Assembly (NCBI GenBank): GCA_964017155.1
Contig: OZ024857.1
Span: forward strand, 5,092,827-5,156,826
Direction: 5' to 3'
Source of the DNA: Oasisia sp. SBJ-2009
Taxonomy: Eukaryota > Annelida > Polychaeta > Sabellida > Siboglinidae
DNA: 64,000 bases
Shown here: positions 36,147 to 47,731 of the stretch, piece after piece
Numbering within the stretch: position 1 is the first letter of the stretch
Layout: the number at the start of each line of letters is the position of its first letter
Position numbers and translations under genes: made by a program
Notes under the pieces: model-generated
The model's database searches: none
Told to the model about the DNA's origin: nothing
The model's input: only the letters and a program-made list of their open reading frames with translations

Positions 36147-36938
36147 TCAGTCAGTCAGTCAGTCAGTCAGTCAGTCAGTCAGTCAGTCAGTCAGTCAGTC
36201 AGTCAGTCAGTCAGTCAGTCAGTCAGTCAGTCAGTCAGTCAGTCAGTCAGTCAGTCAGTCAGTCAGTCAGTCAGTCAGTCAGTCAGTCAGTCAGTCAGTC
36301 AGTCAGTCAGTCAGTCAGTCAGTCAGTCAGTCAGTCAGTCAGTCAGTCAGTCAGTCAGTCAGTCAGTCAGTCAGTCAGTCAGTCAGTCAGTCAGTCAGTC
36401 AGTCAGTCAGTCAGTCAGTCAGTCAGTCAGTCAGTCAGTCAGTCAGTCAGTCAGTCAGTCAGTCAGTCAGTCAGTCAGTCAGTCAGTCAGTCAGTCAGTC
36501 AGTCAGTCAGTCAGTCAGTCAGTCAGTCAGTCAGTCAGTCAGTCAGTCAGTCAGTCAGTCAGTCAGTCAGTCAGTCAGTCAGTCAGTCAGTCAGTCAGTC
36601 AGTCAGTCAGTCAGTCAGTCAGTCAGTCAGTCAGTCAGTCAGTCAGTCAGTCAGTCAGTCAGTCAGTCAGTCAGTCAGTCAGTCAGTCAGTCAGTCAGTC
36701 AGTCAGTCAGTCAGTCAGTCAGTCAGTCAGTCAGTCAGTCAGTCAGTCAGTCAGTCAGTCAGTCAGTCAGTCAGTCAGTCAGTCAGTCAGTCAGTCAGTC
36801 AGTCAGTCAGTCAGTCAGTCAGTCAGTCAGTCAGTCAGTCAGTCAGTCAGTCAGTCAGTCAGTCAGTCAGTCAGTCAGTCAGTCAGTCAGTCAGTCAGTC
36901 AGTCAGTCAGTCAGTCAGTCAGTCAGTCAGTCAGTCAG
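36147..36938 (+). repeat. (TCAG)n tetranucleotide tract, 198 perfect units
   Basis: A run of 792 bp with no interruption that I can see. The repeated Ser-Val-Ser-Gln reading frames across it are artefacts of the repeat, not a gene. Confidence 0.95.
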
Positions 36939-37040
36939 GTATGTGAATGATTCAGTGAGTGAGTCAGTCAGTGAGATAGTCAGTGAGTTAGTGAGTCAGT
37001 GAGTCAGTGAGTCAGTGAGTCTGTGAGTCAGTGAGTCTGT
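36939..37040 (+). repeat. Degenerate GTGAGTCA repeat
   Basis: Mixed GTCA, GTGA and GTCT units, a transition zone between the TCAG and GAGC tracts. Confidence 0.85.
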
Positions 37041-37084
37041 GAGCGAGCGAGCGAGCGAGCGAGCGAGCGAGCGAGCGAGCCAGC
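37041..37084 (+). repeat. (GAGC)n tetranucleotide tract
   Basis: About ten GAGC units with one CAGC at the 3' edge. Confidence 0.9.
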
Positions 37085-37336
<252 letters not shown>

Positions 37337-38384
37337 TAGTCGCCGACGTGCTGAACGCGACAAAACCAGAGTGAATAATAATGACACGCCATGTAGTGAC
37401 AACTTACACGTGTCATTTGACAGGTGTCTGGGCAGTAACATGTCGAAGTAGTCGCTTTGAAAGTATCACCTCAGGGGTGTCGCCAGGACTGTTTCGGTAA
37501 TGTCACAAAACTCATAATTTATCTGCCAACATCCAGGGAGTGTCGTAACGAAGGTTGCAAAATAAGTAGCCATCGGCGATATAATTCCAGAAAAGAAAGT
37601 CTGATTACTAACATTATGCGCTTTTGTGTTCAAATTTGGCCGCTTAGTGTAGGCGTTGGTTCTAAGCCTTAATGCAAGACACAATTGCGTCAACACGTTG
37701 TTTAATCAGCATGACTGGCAAAGGCTAATGCGAGCCATATACACTTGAATGGGCCCTTTGAGTAGACCATAGCTACACGCACTCGTAAACATCAACGTGG
37801 CCACATTTTAATACAATGGCCGAGTGCAAACAGAGCGGTGAAATATCCCAACACCCTGTGCAACATGTTGATGCTCATTCGTTATTCATATACTCGCTGT
37901 AACGTGATTTTCTTGGCCAGGTGAAACAAGCGGTCTCCCATGACTAAACGGCTCGATTATCGTTCATATATAGAGGGGTCTAAAGAAAATCTTTCATGCG
38001 GGGAAACCGGTTGTTTACTGCAAAATCTGATTTTTATCGCGTTTTGTTCGTGACTCGTGAATTAGTCTATACCTTATACGGAAGCAGGAAAACACAAGAA
38101 CCGTACAATACGCGACAGCGTCTCGCTTGAACTATGACACTAAATATGAGAACTATGGACTGTATCTGGCTAACGTCTGTGCACGCAAACAATTTCGTTT
38201 ACCTGTGGTGTTGCTGTACACGGTACTTGAATTATGTTATCAACATTTAAAATCACAACGGCATCAATAGTCAATATATTTCGGGTAAGGTATTTAACGG
38301 CCCAGGGCAACGTGACCCAGGGCAGCGTGACCTGCTGCCGGAATCAATGTTTCTCGATCGAGAGATTATTTTTTTAGTTAGGTG
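37337..38384. other. Intergenic, no gene seen
   Basis: Nothing recognisable between the tetranucleotide block and the minisatellite. Confidence 0.45.
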
Positions 38385-39180
38385 CATTTCAACGTATTGC
38401 TACTTGACCAAAAGCCTCTCGGTCTGTGCATCTCGACTAAATGTTTCTAGACCAAGAGCCGCCCGGGCCTTGCATTTCAACCAAATGCTTATAGACCAAG
38501 AGCCTCTCGGTCCGTGCATCTCAACTAAATGTTGCTAGACCAAGAGCCTCTCGGTCCGTGCATCTCAACTAAATGTTTCTAGACCAAGAGCCTCTAGGTC
38601 CGTGCATCTCAACTAAATGTTGCTAGACCAAGTGCCTCTCGGTCCGTGCATCTCAACTAAATGTTGCTAGACCAAGAGCCTCTCGGTCCGTGCATCTCAA
38701 CTAAATGTTTCTAGACCAAGAGCCTCTAGGTCCGTGCATCTCAACTAAATGCTTCTAGACAAAGAGCCTCCCGGTCCGTGCATCTCAACTAAATGTTTCT
38801 AGACCAAGAACCTCTCGGTCCGTGCATCTCAACTAAATGTTGCTAGACCAAGAGCCTCTCGGTCCGTGCATCTCAACTAAATATTTCTAGACCAAGAACC
38901 TCTCGGTCCGTGCATCTCAACTAAATGTTTCTAGACCAAGAGCCTCTAGGTCCGTGCAACTCAACCAAATGTTTCTAGACCAAGAGCCTCTAGATCCGTG
39001 CAACTCAACCAAATGTTTCTAGACCAAGAGCCTCTAGGTCCGTGCAACTCAACTAAATGCTTCTAGACCAAGAACCTCTCGGTCCGTGCATCTCAACTAA
39101 ATGTTGCTAGACCAAGAGCCTCTCGGTCCGTGCATCTCAAACAAATATTTCTAGACCAAGAGCCTCTCGGTCCGTGCAAC
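38385..39180 (+). repeat. 44-bp minisatellite, left part (about 18 units)
   Basis: The unit contains CTAGACCAAGAGCCTC, CGGTCCGTGCA and TCAACTAAATG. Units at the left edge are more degenerate. Variants alternate at TTTCT/TTGCT and at CTCGG/CTAGG. It is interrupted after GTGCAAC at 39180 by a LINE. Confidence 0.95.
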
Positions 39181-42100
39181 ACATTATTTATTTTTCTCGC
39201 TATATTTATTAGTCTTACATCTGAGAAACTACTGTAATTTTAGATTTAGTGTGATCTTATACTCTCATATACTTATTTATTACATGTTATTTATTAAGTT
39301 TTGGTGCTGTTGACCCATGCCAAACATTTACATTATTTTAGAACGTCTGGCCACTCTCAGTCACTAATTATTTTATGATACATTAATTTTATCACTTGAG
39401 CAGATTTTGTCAAATGTCACCATTGTTCTCACTGTGTGTTTTATTTTTATCATGTTCTGCAGCTTCTAGAAGCCATGATTTCACCTTGTGTAACACACTG
39501 GCACAATGGTCGGATGTAATTTCAACACCTTCCAAATACATGACCACACAAGAATCCTTGACATACTTACACAGTCTGCCATGCCTTAATCTGTGTTTCA
39601 ACCGAAAATTACTACCTATACCCCGTTCCAGGCCAACATTTAAATTGGCCTTGATCTTACTGCTAGCGGGAGATGTTAGTCTTAATCCTGGACCTGTGGT
39701 CAGGCATAACATCCGCCTGGCCACCACTAACATTCGTTCAATTCGTGAAAAAACTGCCTCTATCACTGATCTTATAATTTCCAAAACAATAGACATTCTC
39801 GCTGTGACTGAGACCTGGCTCAGACCGCATGACACAGATGCATGTATTGCCGACATCTCCCCTCCTGGCTATACCTTCCACCATCGACCACGTCCAGTTG
39901 GAAGAGGCGGAGGTGTCGGTTTCCTTATTTCAAAACTATTTAACGTAACCCCGTACACCAGCCCAGACTATACCACATTTGAATCTATTTGTCTGAACAT
40001 ATCTAATTCGTGCTTCTGTGGGGTTTTCATTTGTATTTATCGCCCTCCAGGTCATCCAGCTAACTTCTTTGAAGAATTCCAGGATCTTTTGGAAAATGTT
40101 GCAACCATGCACACAGAATTTTACATTTTGGGCGATTTTAATCTTCACCTGGATACACCATCTGCAACAACTATCACGTTTAATGATATCCTGGCATCAT
40201 TTGACCCAAAACAACATGTCAATTTCCCAACACACATACATGGACATTGGCTTGACATCTTGATAACTCGTTCCTCTTGTAAAAACATTCAGACACCCAC
40301 AGTTGTAGATGGCTTATCGGACCATAACACAGTAATTGCAGATCTTAAAGTTCCTTTAACCCCAGCCGTGTCCAAACACAACATGTTCTACAGAGCCATT
40401 CACAGTATCAACATTGCATCATTTATGACTGATATAATTACATCCGACCTTGTCACACATCCTAAAGAACATGTATCAGACCTATACAAACAGTACCGTC
40501 AAATACTGAAGACATTGCTTGACAAACATGCACCCGCTAAATCCAAATCTGTGTCACAAAAGCCGCCAGCTCCTTGGATGACCCCGGAAATAATCCAATC
40601 TAAACGGCGCCGTCGCTATCTGGAACGTGTTTGGCGTAAATCTCGGTCATCCTTAGACAGGTCACGCTACACACGGCAATGTCATCTATGTAACCAACAA
40701 ATGTCAAAAGCAAAGTCGTATTATTACGAAAACATGGTCGCAAATAACTCCGCTACACCAAAACAACTATGGAAATGCATCAATCAGATTTTACACAGGC
40801 GGCCTGCTCCTTCCCTACCAACCCATGCATCAATCAAATCACTGTGTAACTCTTTCTCAAGTCATTTTAAAGACAAAATCAGCCTGATACATTCAGCCTT
40901 CACAGATCACACCTCAGACACTATAAATGCCGACTCTCCACAACTAAATTCTAAACTTACATCGTTTGAACCAGCCACAACTACTGAAGTGAAAAAAATA
41001 ATCATGTCATCCCCAAATAAATCTTGTGATCTTGACCCACTTCCGACCATACTACTGAAAGCATGCCTTGACGTTTTAATTAAACCAATAACATATATAA
41101 TAAATGCATCACTCTGCTCCGGCTTATTCCCTGAAGACTTTAAACGTGCACATGTAAATCCAATTCTTAAGAAGACAACTCTGTCAAAAGAAGATCTAAA
41201 CAGCTACAGGCCTATTTCTAACCTTAGCTTCATTTCCAAAATACTCGAAAAGGTTGTTGCAAATCGACTTACTTCTCACATCAACATAAATGGTTTAACC
41301 AATGCATCACAGTCTGCGTACAAACAATTTCACTCAACAGAAACGGCTCTTTTAAAAGTACACAATGACATAAACCTTAACATTGATAATGGCAAAGTTA
41401 CTGCACTGACCCTGCTTGACCTATCCGCCGCTTTCGACACCATTGACCACGACATTCTCATTACACGCTTATCAACGTGGTACGGGATATCTGGCACAGC
41501 CTTGAGCTGGTTTACTTCATACCTTACTGACAGACGGCAAGCCATTAAAATAGGTAACTGCTTCTCAGACATGCTGCCCACCTCTTGTGGTGTCCCCCAG
41601 GGTTCTGTTTTGGGTCCGTTGCTTTTCACTCTGTACACAACACCATTAAGCTCAGTTATCCAGAGTCATAACCTGGATCATCACCTTTATGCAGATGACA
41701 CACAAATCTATGTTTCTCTGACCACACCAAATACTTGTCGCTCCCTAAACCAGCTCAGGGATTGTCTCCAAGATGTCTCCCTCTGGATGAAAAATAGTAA
41801 ATTAAAACTAAATGCAGATAAGACTGAATTTCTCATCATTGGTACCTCAACGCAGCGGGCAAAACTCAATGGCTTTTTCCCGACACATATTCTGAGTCAG
41901 AGTATCACACCAGCCACCTCAGTTTTAAATCTCGGAGTAACGTTTGATGAAAACTTCAATTTCAAAAAACATATCTCGAAAACATGCCGTTGCTGTTTTT
42001 ACCATATCCGTGATCTTCGCCGTATCCGCCGGTTGTTATCACTTTCCGTTGCTAAAACCATCGCCACAGCTCTAGTAAGCAGCAGACTCGACTACTGCAA

Positions 42101-42685
42101 TTCCCTCCTTTACAATACCGCAAACAAGGACATAGCCAAACTTCAGCGTGTCCAAAATTGTTTAGCAAGGGTAGTCACGCGTTCTCCACGTTTTTCTCGC
42201 TCAGTGCCGCTTCTAAAATCACTGCATTGGCTACCTGTGCACTATCGCATCATTTTCAAAATGTGTACAATAGCCTATCAAGCACTCTCATCTACACAAC
42301 CAGCATATCTAAATTCAATGCTAACTCCAACAAGAAATTCCAGACAGCTACGCTCAACCAGTAGTAACCCTCTTCACATCCCTCGGGTGAAAACGAAAGC
42401 CGGGACCCGAGCTTTCTCGGTTGCCGCACCAACGGTGTGGAATTCGCTTCCTGCCAGTGTTAAATCACAAGGTAATATAGTTTCATTCCGCCGACATCTA
42501 AAAACCTATCTCTTTAATGCTGCCTATCCTCCTTAGCCTCCTAGCTTTTCCATCCATCCGTTGACGACTCACGCATTGCTTTCGATTATGAGATTGATTA
42601 ATCCCCTGGTTTTGTCGCGCCACTGAGCTTGATTTTCGAGGATATTGGCGCAAAAGAAGTTACTATTATTATTATATATATATAT
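39181..42685 (+). mobile_element. L2/CR1-like LINE inserted in the minisatellite
   Basis: It starts at 39181, where the repeat unit breaks off, and ends in an ATT-then-TA tail at about 42660-42685, where the unit resumes. It carries one long open frame. No target duplication is visible; about 16 bp of the repeat unit are missing at the insertion point. Confidence 0.9.
39414..42536 (+). CDS. L2/CR1-like LINE ORF: endonuclease and reverse transcriptase
   Basis: About 1040 codons from the first ATG at 39414, with no stop. An N-terminal hydrophobic or signal-like stretch is followed by the 2A-like motif GDVSLNPGP (39669-39695). The APE-type endonuclease follows (TTNIRSI, AVTETWLR, GDFNLHL, LSDHNTV). 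Reverse transcriptase motifs are YRPISNLSFISKILEKVV, LDLSAAFDTIDH, GVPQGSVLGPLLFTLYT and HLYADDTQIYVS, with the catalytic Asp pair. The C-terminal segment has HWLPVHYRI and VWNSLPASVK, typical of L2/CR1. The intact frame suggests a rather young copy. It may be full length or nearly so, although no ORF1 is present. Confidence 0.93.
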   Translation: MSPLFSLCVLFLSCSAASRSHDFTLCNTLAQWSDVISTPSKYMTTQESLTYLHSLPCLNLCFNRKLLPIPRSRPTFKLALILLLAGDVSLNPGPVVRHNIRLATTNIRSIREKTASITDLIISKTIDILAVTETWLRPHDTDACIADISPPGYTFHHRPRPVGRGGGVGFLISKLFNVTPYTSPDYTTFESICLNISNSCFCGVFICIYRPPGHPANFFEEFQDLLENVATMHTEFYILGDFNLHLDTPSATTITFNDILASFDPKQHVNFPTHIHGHWLDILITRSSCKNIQTPTVVDGLSDHNTVIADLKVPLTPAVSKHNMFYRAIHSINIASFMTDIITSDLVTHPKEHVSDLYKQYRQILKTLLDKHAPAKSKSVSQKPPAPWMTPEIIQSKRRRRYLERVWRKSRSSLDRSRYTRQCHLCNQQMSKAKSYYYENMVANNSATPKQLWKCINQILHRRPAPSLPTHASIKSLCNSFSSHFKDKISLIHSAFTDHTSDTINADSPQLNSKLTSFEPATTTEVKKIIMSSPNKSCDLDPLPTILLKACLDVLIKPITYIINASLCSGLFPEDFKRAHVNPILKKTTLSKEDLNSYRPISNLSFISKILEKVVANRLTSHININGLTNASQSAYKQFHSTETALLKVHNDINLNIDNGKVTALTLLDLSAAFDTIDHDILITRLSTWYGISGTALSWFTSYLTDRRQAIKIGNCFSDMLPTSCGVPQGSVLGPLLFTLYTTPLSSVIQSHNLDHHLYADDTQIYVSLTTPNTCRSLNQLRDCLQDVSLWMKNSKLKLNADKTEFLIIGTSTQRAKLNGFFPTHILSQSITPATSVLNLGVTFDENFNFKKHISKTCRCCFYHIRDLRRIRRLLSLSVAKTIATALVSSRLDYCNSLLYNTANKDIAKLQRVQNCLARVVTRSPRFSRSVPLLKSLHWLPVHYRIIFKMCTIAYQALSSTQPAYLNSMLTPTRNSRQLRSTSSNPLHIPRVKTKAGTRAFSVAAPTVWNSLPASVKSQGNIVSFRRHLKTYLFNAAYPP

Positions 42686-44023
42686 AGACAAAGAGCCTCT
42701 CGGTCCGTGCAACTCAACTAAATGTTTCTAGACCAAGAACCTCTCGGTCCGTGCATCTCAACTAAATGTTTCTAGACCAAGAACCTCTCGGTCCGTGCAT
42801 CTCAACTAAATGTTGCTAGACCAAGAGCCTCTCGGTCCGTGCATCTCAACCAAATGTTTCTAGACCAAGAGCTTCTCGGTCCGTGCATCTCAACTAAATG
42901 TTGCTAGACCAAGAGCCTCTCGGTCCGTGCATCTCAACTAAATGTTTCTAGACCAAGAGCCTCTTGGTCCGTGCATCTCAACTAAATGTTGCTAGACCAA
43001 GAGCCTCTCGGTCCGTGCACCTCAACTAAATGTTGCTAGACCAAGAGCCTCTCGGTCCGTGCATCTCAACTAAATGTTTCTAGACCAAGAGCCTCTCGGT
43101 CCGTGCATCTCAACTAAATGTTGCTAGACCAAGAGCCTCTCGGTCCGTGCACCTCAACCAAATGTGTCTAGACCAAGAGCCTCTAGATCCGTGCAACTCA
43201 ACCAAATGTTTCTAGACCAAGAGCCTCTAGGTCCGTGCAACTCAACTAAATGCTTCTAGACCAAGAACCTCTCGGTCCGTGCATCTCAACTAAATGTTGC
43301 TAGACCAAGAGCCTCTCGGTCCGTGCATCTCAAACAAATATTTCTAGACCAAGAGCCTCTCGGTTCGTGCAACTCAACCAAATGTTTCTAGACCAAGAGC
43401 CTCTCGGTCCGTGCATCTCAACTAAATGTTTCTAGACCAAGAGCCTCTCGGTCCGTGCATCTCAACAAAATGTTGCTAGACCAAGAGCCTCTCGGTTCGT
43501 GCAACTCAACCAAATGTTTCTAGACCAAGAGCCTCTCGGTCCGTGAATATCAACTAAATGTTGCTAGACCAAGAGCCTCTCGGTCCGTGAATCTCAACTA
43601 AATGTTGCTAGACCAAGAGCTTCTCGGGCCGTGAATCTCAACTAAATGTTGCTAGACCAAGAGCCTCTCGGTCCGTGAATCTCAACTAAATGTTACTAGA
43701 CCAAGAGCATCTCGGTCCGTGCATCTCAACTAAATGTTGCTAGACCAAGAGCCTCTCGATCCGTGCATCTCAACTAAATGTTGCTAGACCAAGAGCCTCT
43801 CGGTCCGTGCATCTCAACTAAATGTTTCTAGACCAAGAGCCTCTCGGTCCGTGCATCTCAACTAAATGTTGCTAGACCAAGAGCCTCTCGGTCCGTGCAC
43901 CTCAACTAAATGTTGCTAGACCAAGAGCCTCTCGGTCCGTGCAACTCAACCAAATGTTTCTAGACCAAGATCTTCTCGGTCTCTACATCTCATCCAAATG
44001 CTAATAGACCACGAGGGACTACC
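42686..44023 (+). repeat. 44-bp minisatellite, right part (about 30 units)
   Basis: It has the same unit as 38385-39180. A three-unit block of about 132 bp recurs (around 42900-43030, 43035-43160 and 43800-43920), and the block at 43182-43372 nearly repeats 38990-39180 from the other side of the LINE. Confidence 0.95.
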
Positions 44024-44967
44024 CGGTTAATTCCATTTTTACGTATTTTGGCCAATATAATAATTTCTTATCATTATTACGCAGCTTTCCCAATTTGTCA
44101 TATATATTCATTGTCAAATATATTGACAATTCTAACTCACATGTGCTTTCCAGTGTTTCATTTCGCACTTAATGAAAGCGAACGTGACGGGTTGCTACGC
44201 GTATTTATCTTACGAATAAATCTCTGCTATACAATGATGTCATAAAGTTGCAATTCGTTGTGCTCATATTCACTAGGTGGCAGGCATTTATTTATTTCTC
44301 AGTAAAGACATGTGTTACTGTTACTGGTTGTAAGGAATCAATTTTGACTGAAATGTCAAAACGTCAATGTGGGGCTTAGGGTCCCATGTATCAAACCATA
44401 GAACAGCCTTTGTGCGCATGGGCATACATACGCACGCATGCATGTAGGCCTATGCACCCTGGATACGCATCCCGACATTGGATACGCATACACACACGCA
44501 TGCAATTAACCTACACATGCATGGATCTGGAAACTTTACGAAGGGAAACGCTCTAGAAGAAAACCGTCGATGCGGTGGAGAGACGATTTGTGAAGCTACA
44601 GGAGCACCACGTGGCGTAAAGCAGGCAGACCCGGAAACAGCAAGCAGAGCCGGAGATATCTTTGCCAAAACACGGGCCGCTGAATGACGGTGATGATGAT
44701 GATGATGGTGATGGTGATGGTGATGGTGATGGTGATGGTGATAATTAAGTTCGGACTGGTCTAGTATCCGGTGATGCTTTTTGACGTTATGAATATAAAC
44801 GTTGACGGCAATTTGTGAATTGGACAGAAAGCGCATGCTCCAAGCGTTCAACAGTCCGTAGGCCGGCGAGCTCAGGCCCGTGCATGAACCTTCAGTGTCG
44901 GGCCCCCTTGGCTTGCGCCGTTTGGATATATCTTGCGATCGTGACGTATTAGAAGGTAAACATGAAT
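44024..44967. other. Intergenic, no gene seen; (GATGGT)n patch
   Basis: It includes a GATGAT/GGTGAT microsatellite at about 44686-44743. The minus-strand poly-His reading across it is an artefact. Confidence 0.5.
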
Positions 44968-46230
44968 TTAATGGACAAAAAAAGGCTACGGTTTCGTGTC
45001 ATACACGTAATAGAGTTTATACAAAGTAACAATTTCCACATATACTCAATTTTTTAACGTCAGCGGTTTACTCAGAATGTGACTTTAAAGTCTAAAATTC
45101 TAACGAAATCCACGATGGTCTAGACGCCGCCATAGGTGAAGGGTTAACTTGGCTTGGCCATTCAGCGCGCGGCATTCTATATCTCTGCTGAAGCCGGTCA
45201 GATTCCTGCGACGTTGTTAAGGGTCAACAACTTCGAGTCTTCGACAGTTCGTTCAGTTGGCGTGACATCTAGCAGCTGCTTATAGACGTATATCTAAATA
45301 TGTGGTTAAATGTATGGTAAACTTTAGTAATTATGCCTTAGTGTTCGGCATACGGTTGCAATGATAGTTGAAACAACCGGTAGTATTGAAGCAATGGATT
45401 CACATTGGTGATTTGCGGGCGTACTGTTTGGAATCCCTCCAGTCCAAGTACAGTTCACTTTGCTCGGTCCATTTTGAGGAGAAATGCTTTGAAGTAGACA
45501 TGTATCATATCAGTTGGTGGGATGATTTCAGCGATAACAATAATAGACAACTTTATATTTACCGTCATCAGCATGTTACGCGCGTTGCCGAGTTGCAGCC
45601 ATTTCATGTCAACAGCCAAACCCCATGCATGGAATCTACATGGAGAGGGTCTCACCGTCGTGACGTTGTTACAACCGATAATGTAATAATCGCCCGATAA
45701 TGTAATAACCGCCCGTTAATGTAATAAAATCAACCGATAATGTAATAAACTTGCTACCCGATAATGTAATAATTTTCGCCCGTTAATGTAATAAACTCCT
45801 CTTGCCTGATAATGTAATAACTTTCGCCCGTTAATGTAATAACGTACATATTTCACGTAGGACTTAGTCGTTTTCGTGGATTTCATGTTGATTTCTTGCA
45901 CTTAGTCCATTTTTCTGTCGCATATTTCGCAATACTGCCATGTTTACTAATGGGTAGTAGTAATCTTTTTAGATTAAATTCAATATGTTGATTCCAAACC
46001 TGAAATTAGATTTGTCGCAGCAGGTCAGATTGTTGGATTATACATTTTCGCACCACGTTATACATTCTCGCACCATTTACGAATGACGGTTTCCCTTTCC
46101 ATGCTATAATGTTAGGGTATCTAATGCCGCAGGCTTGGTGTTTGCCTGTTCAATGCTATTTTGAAAGCCAGATTAAGAAATGGTTGATTAAAGAATGTTT
46201 TATTATGTAATTTGTTGACACTTTCGTGTC
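44968..46230 (+). repeat. Left arm of a long inverted-repeat structure
   Basis: Core 45667-46230 is repeated inverted at 54986-55548, roughly 90 percent identical by eye. An outer block 44968-45072 is also repeated inverted at 55608-55735. Between outer and core blocks, the left arm has 594 bp not found in the right arm. The core starts TGTTACAACC and has eight copies of a 15-bp CCGATAATGTAATAA or CCGTTAATGTAATAA word at 45673-45845. Confidence 0.85.
45338..45500 (+). pseudogene. Decayed THAP-type zinc finger
   Basis: One frame gives CSAYGCN near 45342-45362 and a second gives SLCSVHFEEKCFE near 45448-45490, with the expected spacing of the C2CH THAP DNA-binding domain. Stops and frameshifts interrupt the middle. 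THAP domains occur in P-element-like transposases and in host transcription factors; no further transposase domain is visible. Confidence 0.5.
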
Positions 46231-46705
46231 TGTAAACAGAAGAAAACACAACTTGGTCACGGAGCGCGTAACACACCTCTGGTCAGTCTCAGTTAGTAAT
46301 AGTAAGCTGAGGAACAATTGAGAGGTAAACCGGCGAAACCATGGAATACCGAACTAGTCGGCAAAGGATTGCGCAAACAAATGTAAAATGTAACCGAGTA
46401 TTATTGCAAAATATATTTGTTTGCATTGTGGATGGACTGCCGAGTTATTTAATGTAACTCTGTCTGCCTGTGCCATATCACTCACTTTGATTTCGTCACA
46501 GTTATTCTTGGCACAGTTTGGTTAAATTAGGTTTCGCGCTATGTAAATGAGGGGATATCTATGTAGGATACTTTGTGCATAGCATAAATGAACCGATCCC
46601 GAACAGATTAATGTGATTGTAATTTTCAAACGGTGTTATTGCGGAAGACGGCTTTTTGTCCCCAAGCACGGCTGGGTAATTCGGCTATTGTATGTAAATA
46701 TATAT

Positions 46706-46758
<53 letters not shown>

Positions 46759-47056
46759 TATATTATGTAAATAACATATGTCATAATCTTTATATTATGA
46801 AGTACTATGTATTTGATATATTATTGACACTATCAATAATACCGTTACCTACGATATTACTGGAGGAATAAATGTTACTGGCTGTTTTAGAAACCAAGTA
46901 TTTATTTTTGGCTAAGTTAACAGACACGACACAGTGTTAAGTTTGAGTCATTCATTAACTATTCCTAGTTCTGTATTTAACGCATCGTCTACGTTTCGAT
47001 ATTGTTCATTACGTTGCAAATGAATCAAGAGTACCTAACCGTACAGAAAATAATTT
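46231..47056. other. Interior of the inverted-repeat structure, no gene; (AT)n at 46704-46755
   Basis: AT-rich sequence with a TA run. Nothing coding is seen. Confidence 0.5.
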
Positions 47057-47302
47057 GTTCACTGGCCTTGGCAAAGTCAATAATGTATATAATAAACAAC
47101 AGTGGGCCTAACATCGAGCCTTGAGGTACGCCGGTTGAACTATCATGTATTTCAGATTTTTCGTTCTCTACTTCAACATACCTCTTTTTGTTAGTTAAAT
47201 AATTTATAATTAAACTTAATGCTACTCCACTAACGCCATACTATGTTGTCTAGTAATATCCTATAACTCAAAGTAGCGAAGGCTTTTGATAAGTCCAGCT
47301 AA
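47057..47302 (-). pseudogene. LINE reverse transcriptase fragment
   Basis: The minus strand encodes GVPQGSMLGPLLFIIYI and, upstream, LDLSKAFATL-like text, both reverse transcriptase motifs, separated by stops and frameshifts. It is an old relic. Confidence 0.6.
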
Positions 47303-47669
47303 TATTTGTGGGAATTCCATGTCTATTCATGTGTTATTACTATCACATCAATGAATTGAAGGCCAGCGAATTTAGTGCTATTCGGGATGCTAGATTTTAC
47401 ATCCTAGACGCATGGAAACGTACACATAATAGCGTTTATTCTGGTCTAGTTACCACTTTTTAAGTGATGTATAATATGTATCCAAAAATGCACAGTAACG
47501 TATATGCAATTCTAGTCAATATTGTGTATATGTACTGCATCATATTTAGATTATAAATTTATTTGGGAATAACCCATCTCCAAATAGTGTTCCTAATTGA
47601 ATAGAGTGTGTGTATGCACAGCATCTAGATATTGTGCACACATATTTTGATATGGTATTTATAAATTCA

Positions 47670-47731
<62 letters not shown>

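Noticed and set aside
36067..37002. Long open frames with Ser-Val-Ser-Gln repeats
   Set aside because: They are pure translations of the TCAG tract; no tetranucleotide run of this kind is expected to code.
38385..44023. CRISPR-like array
   Set aside because: Units are contiguous 44-bp tandem repeats without unique spacers, in an animal genome.
44450..44851. Minus-strand frame with a poly-His run
   Set aside because: Created by a GATGGT microsatellite; no family similarity elsewhere in the frame.
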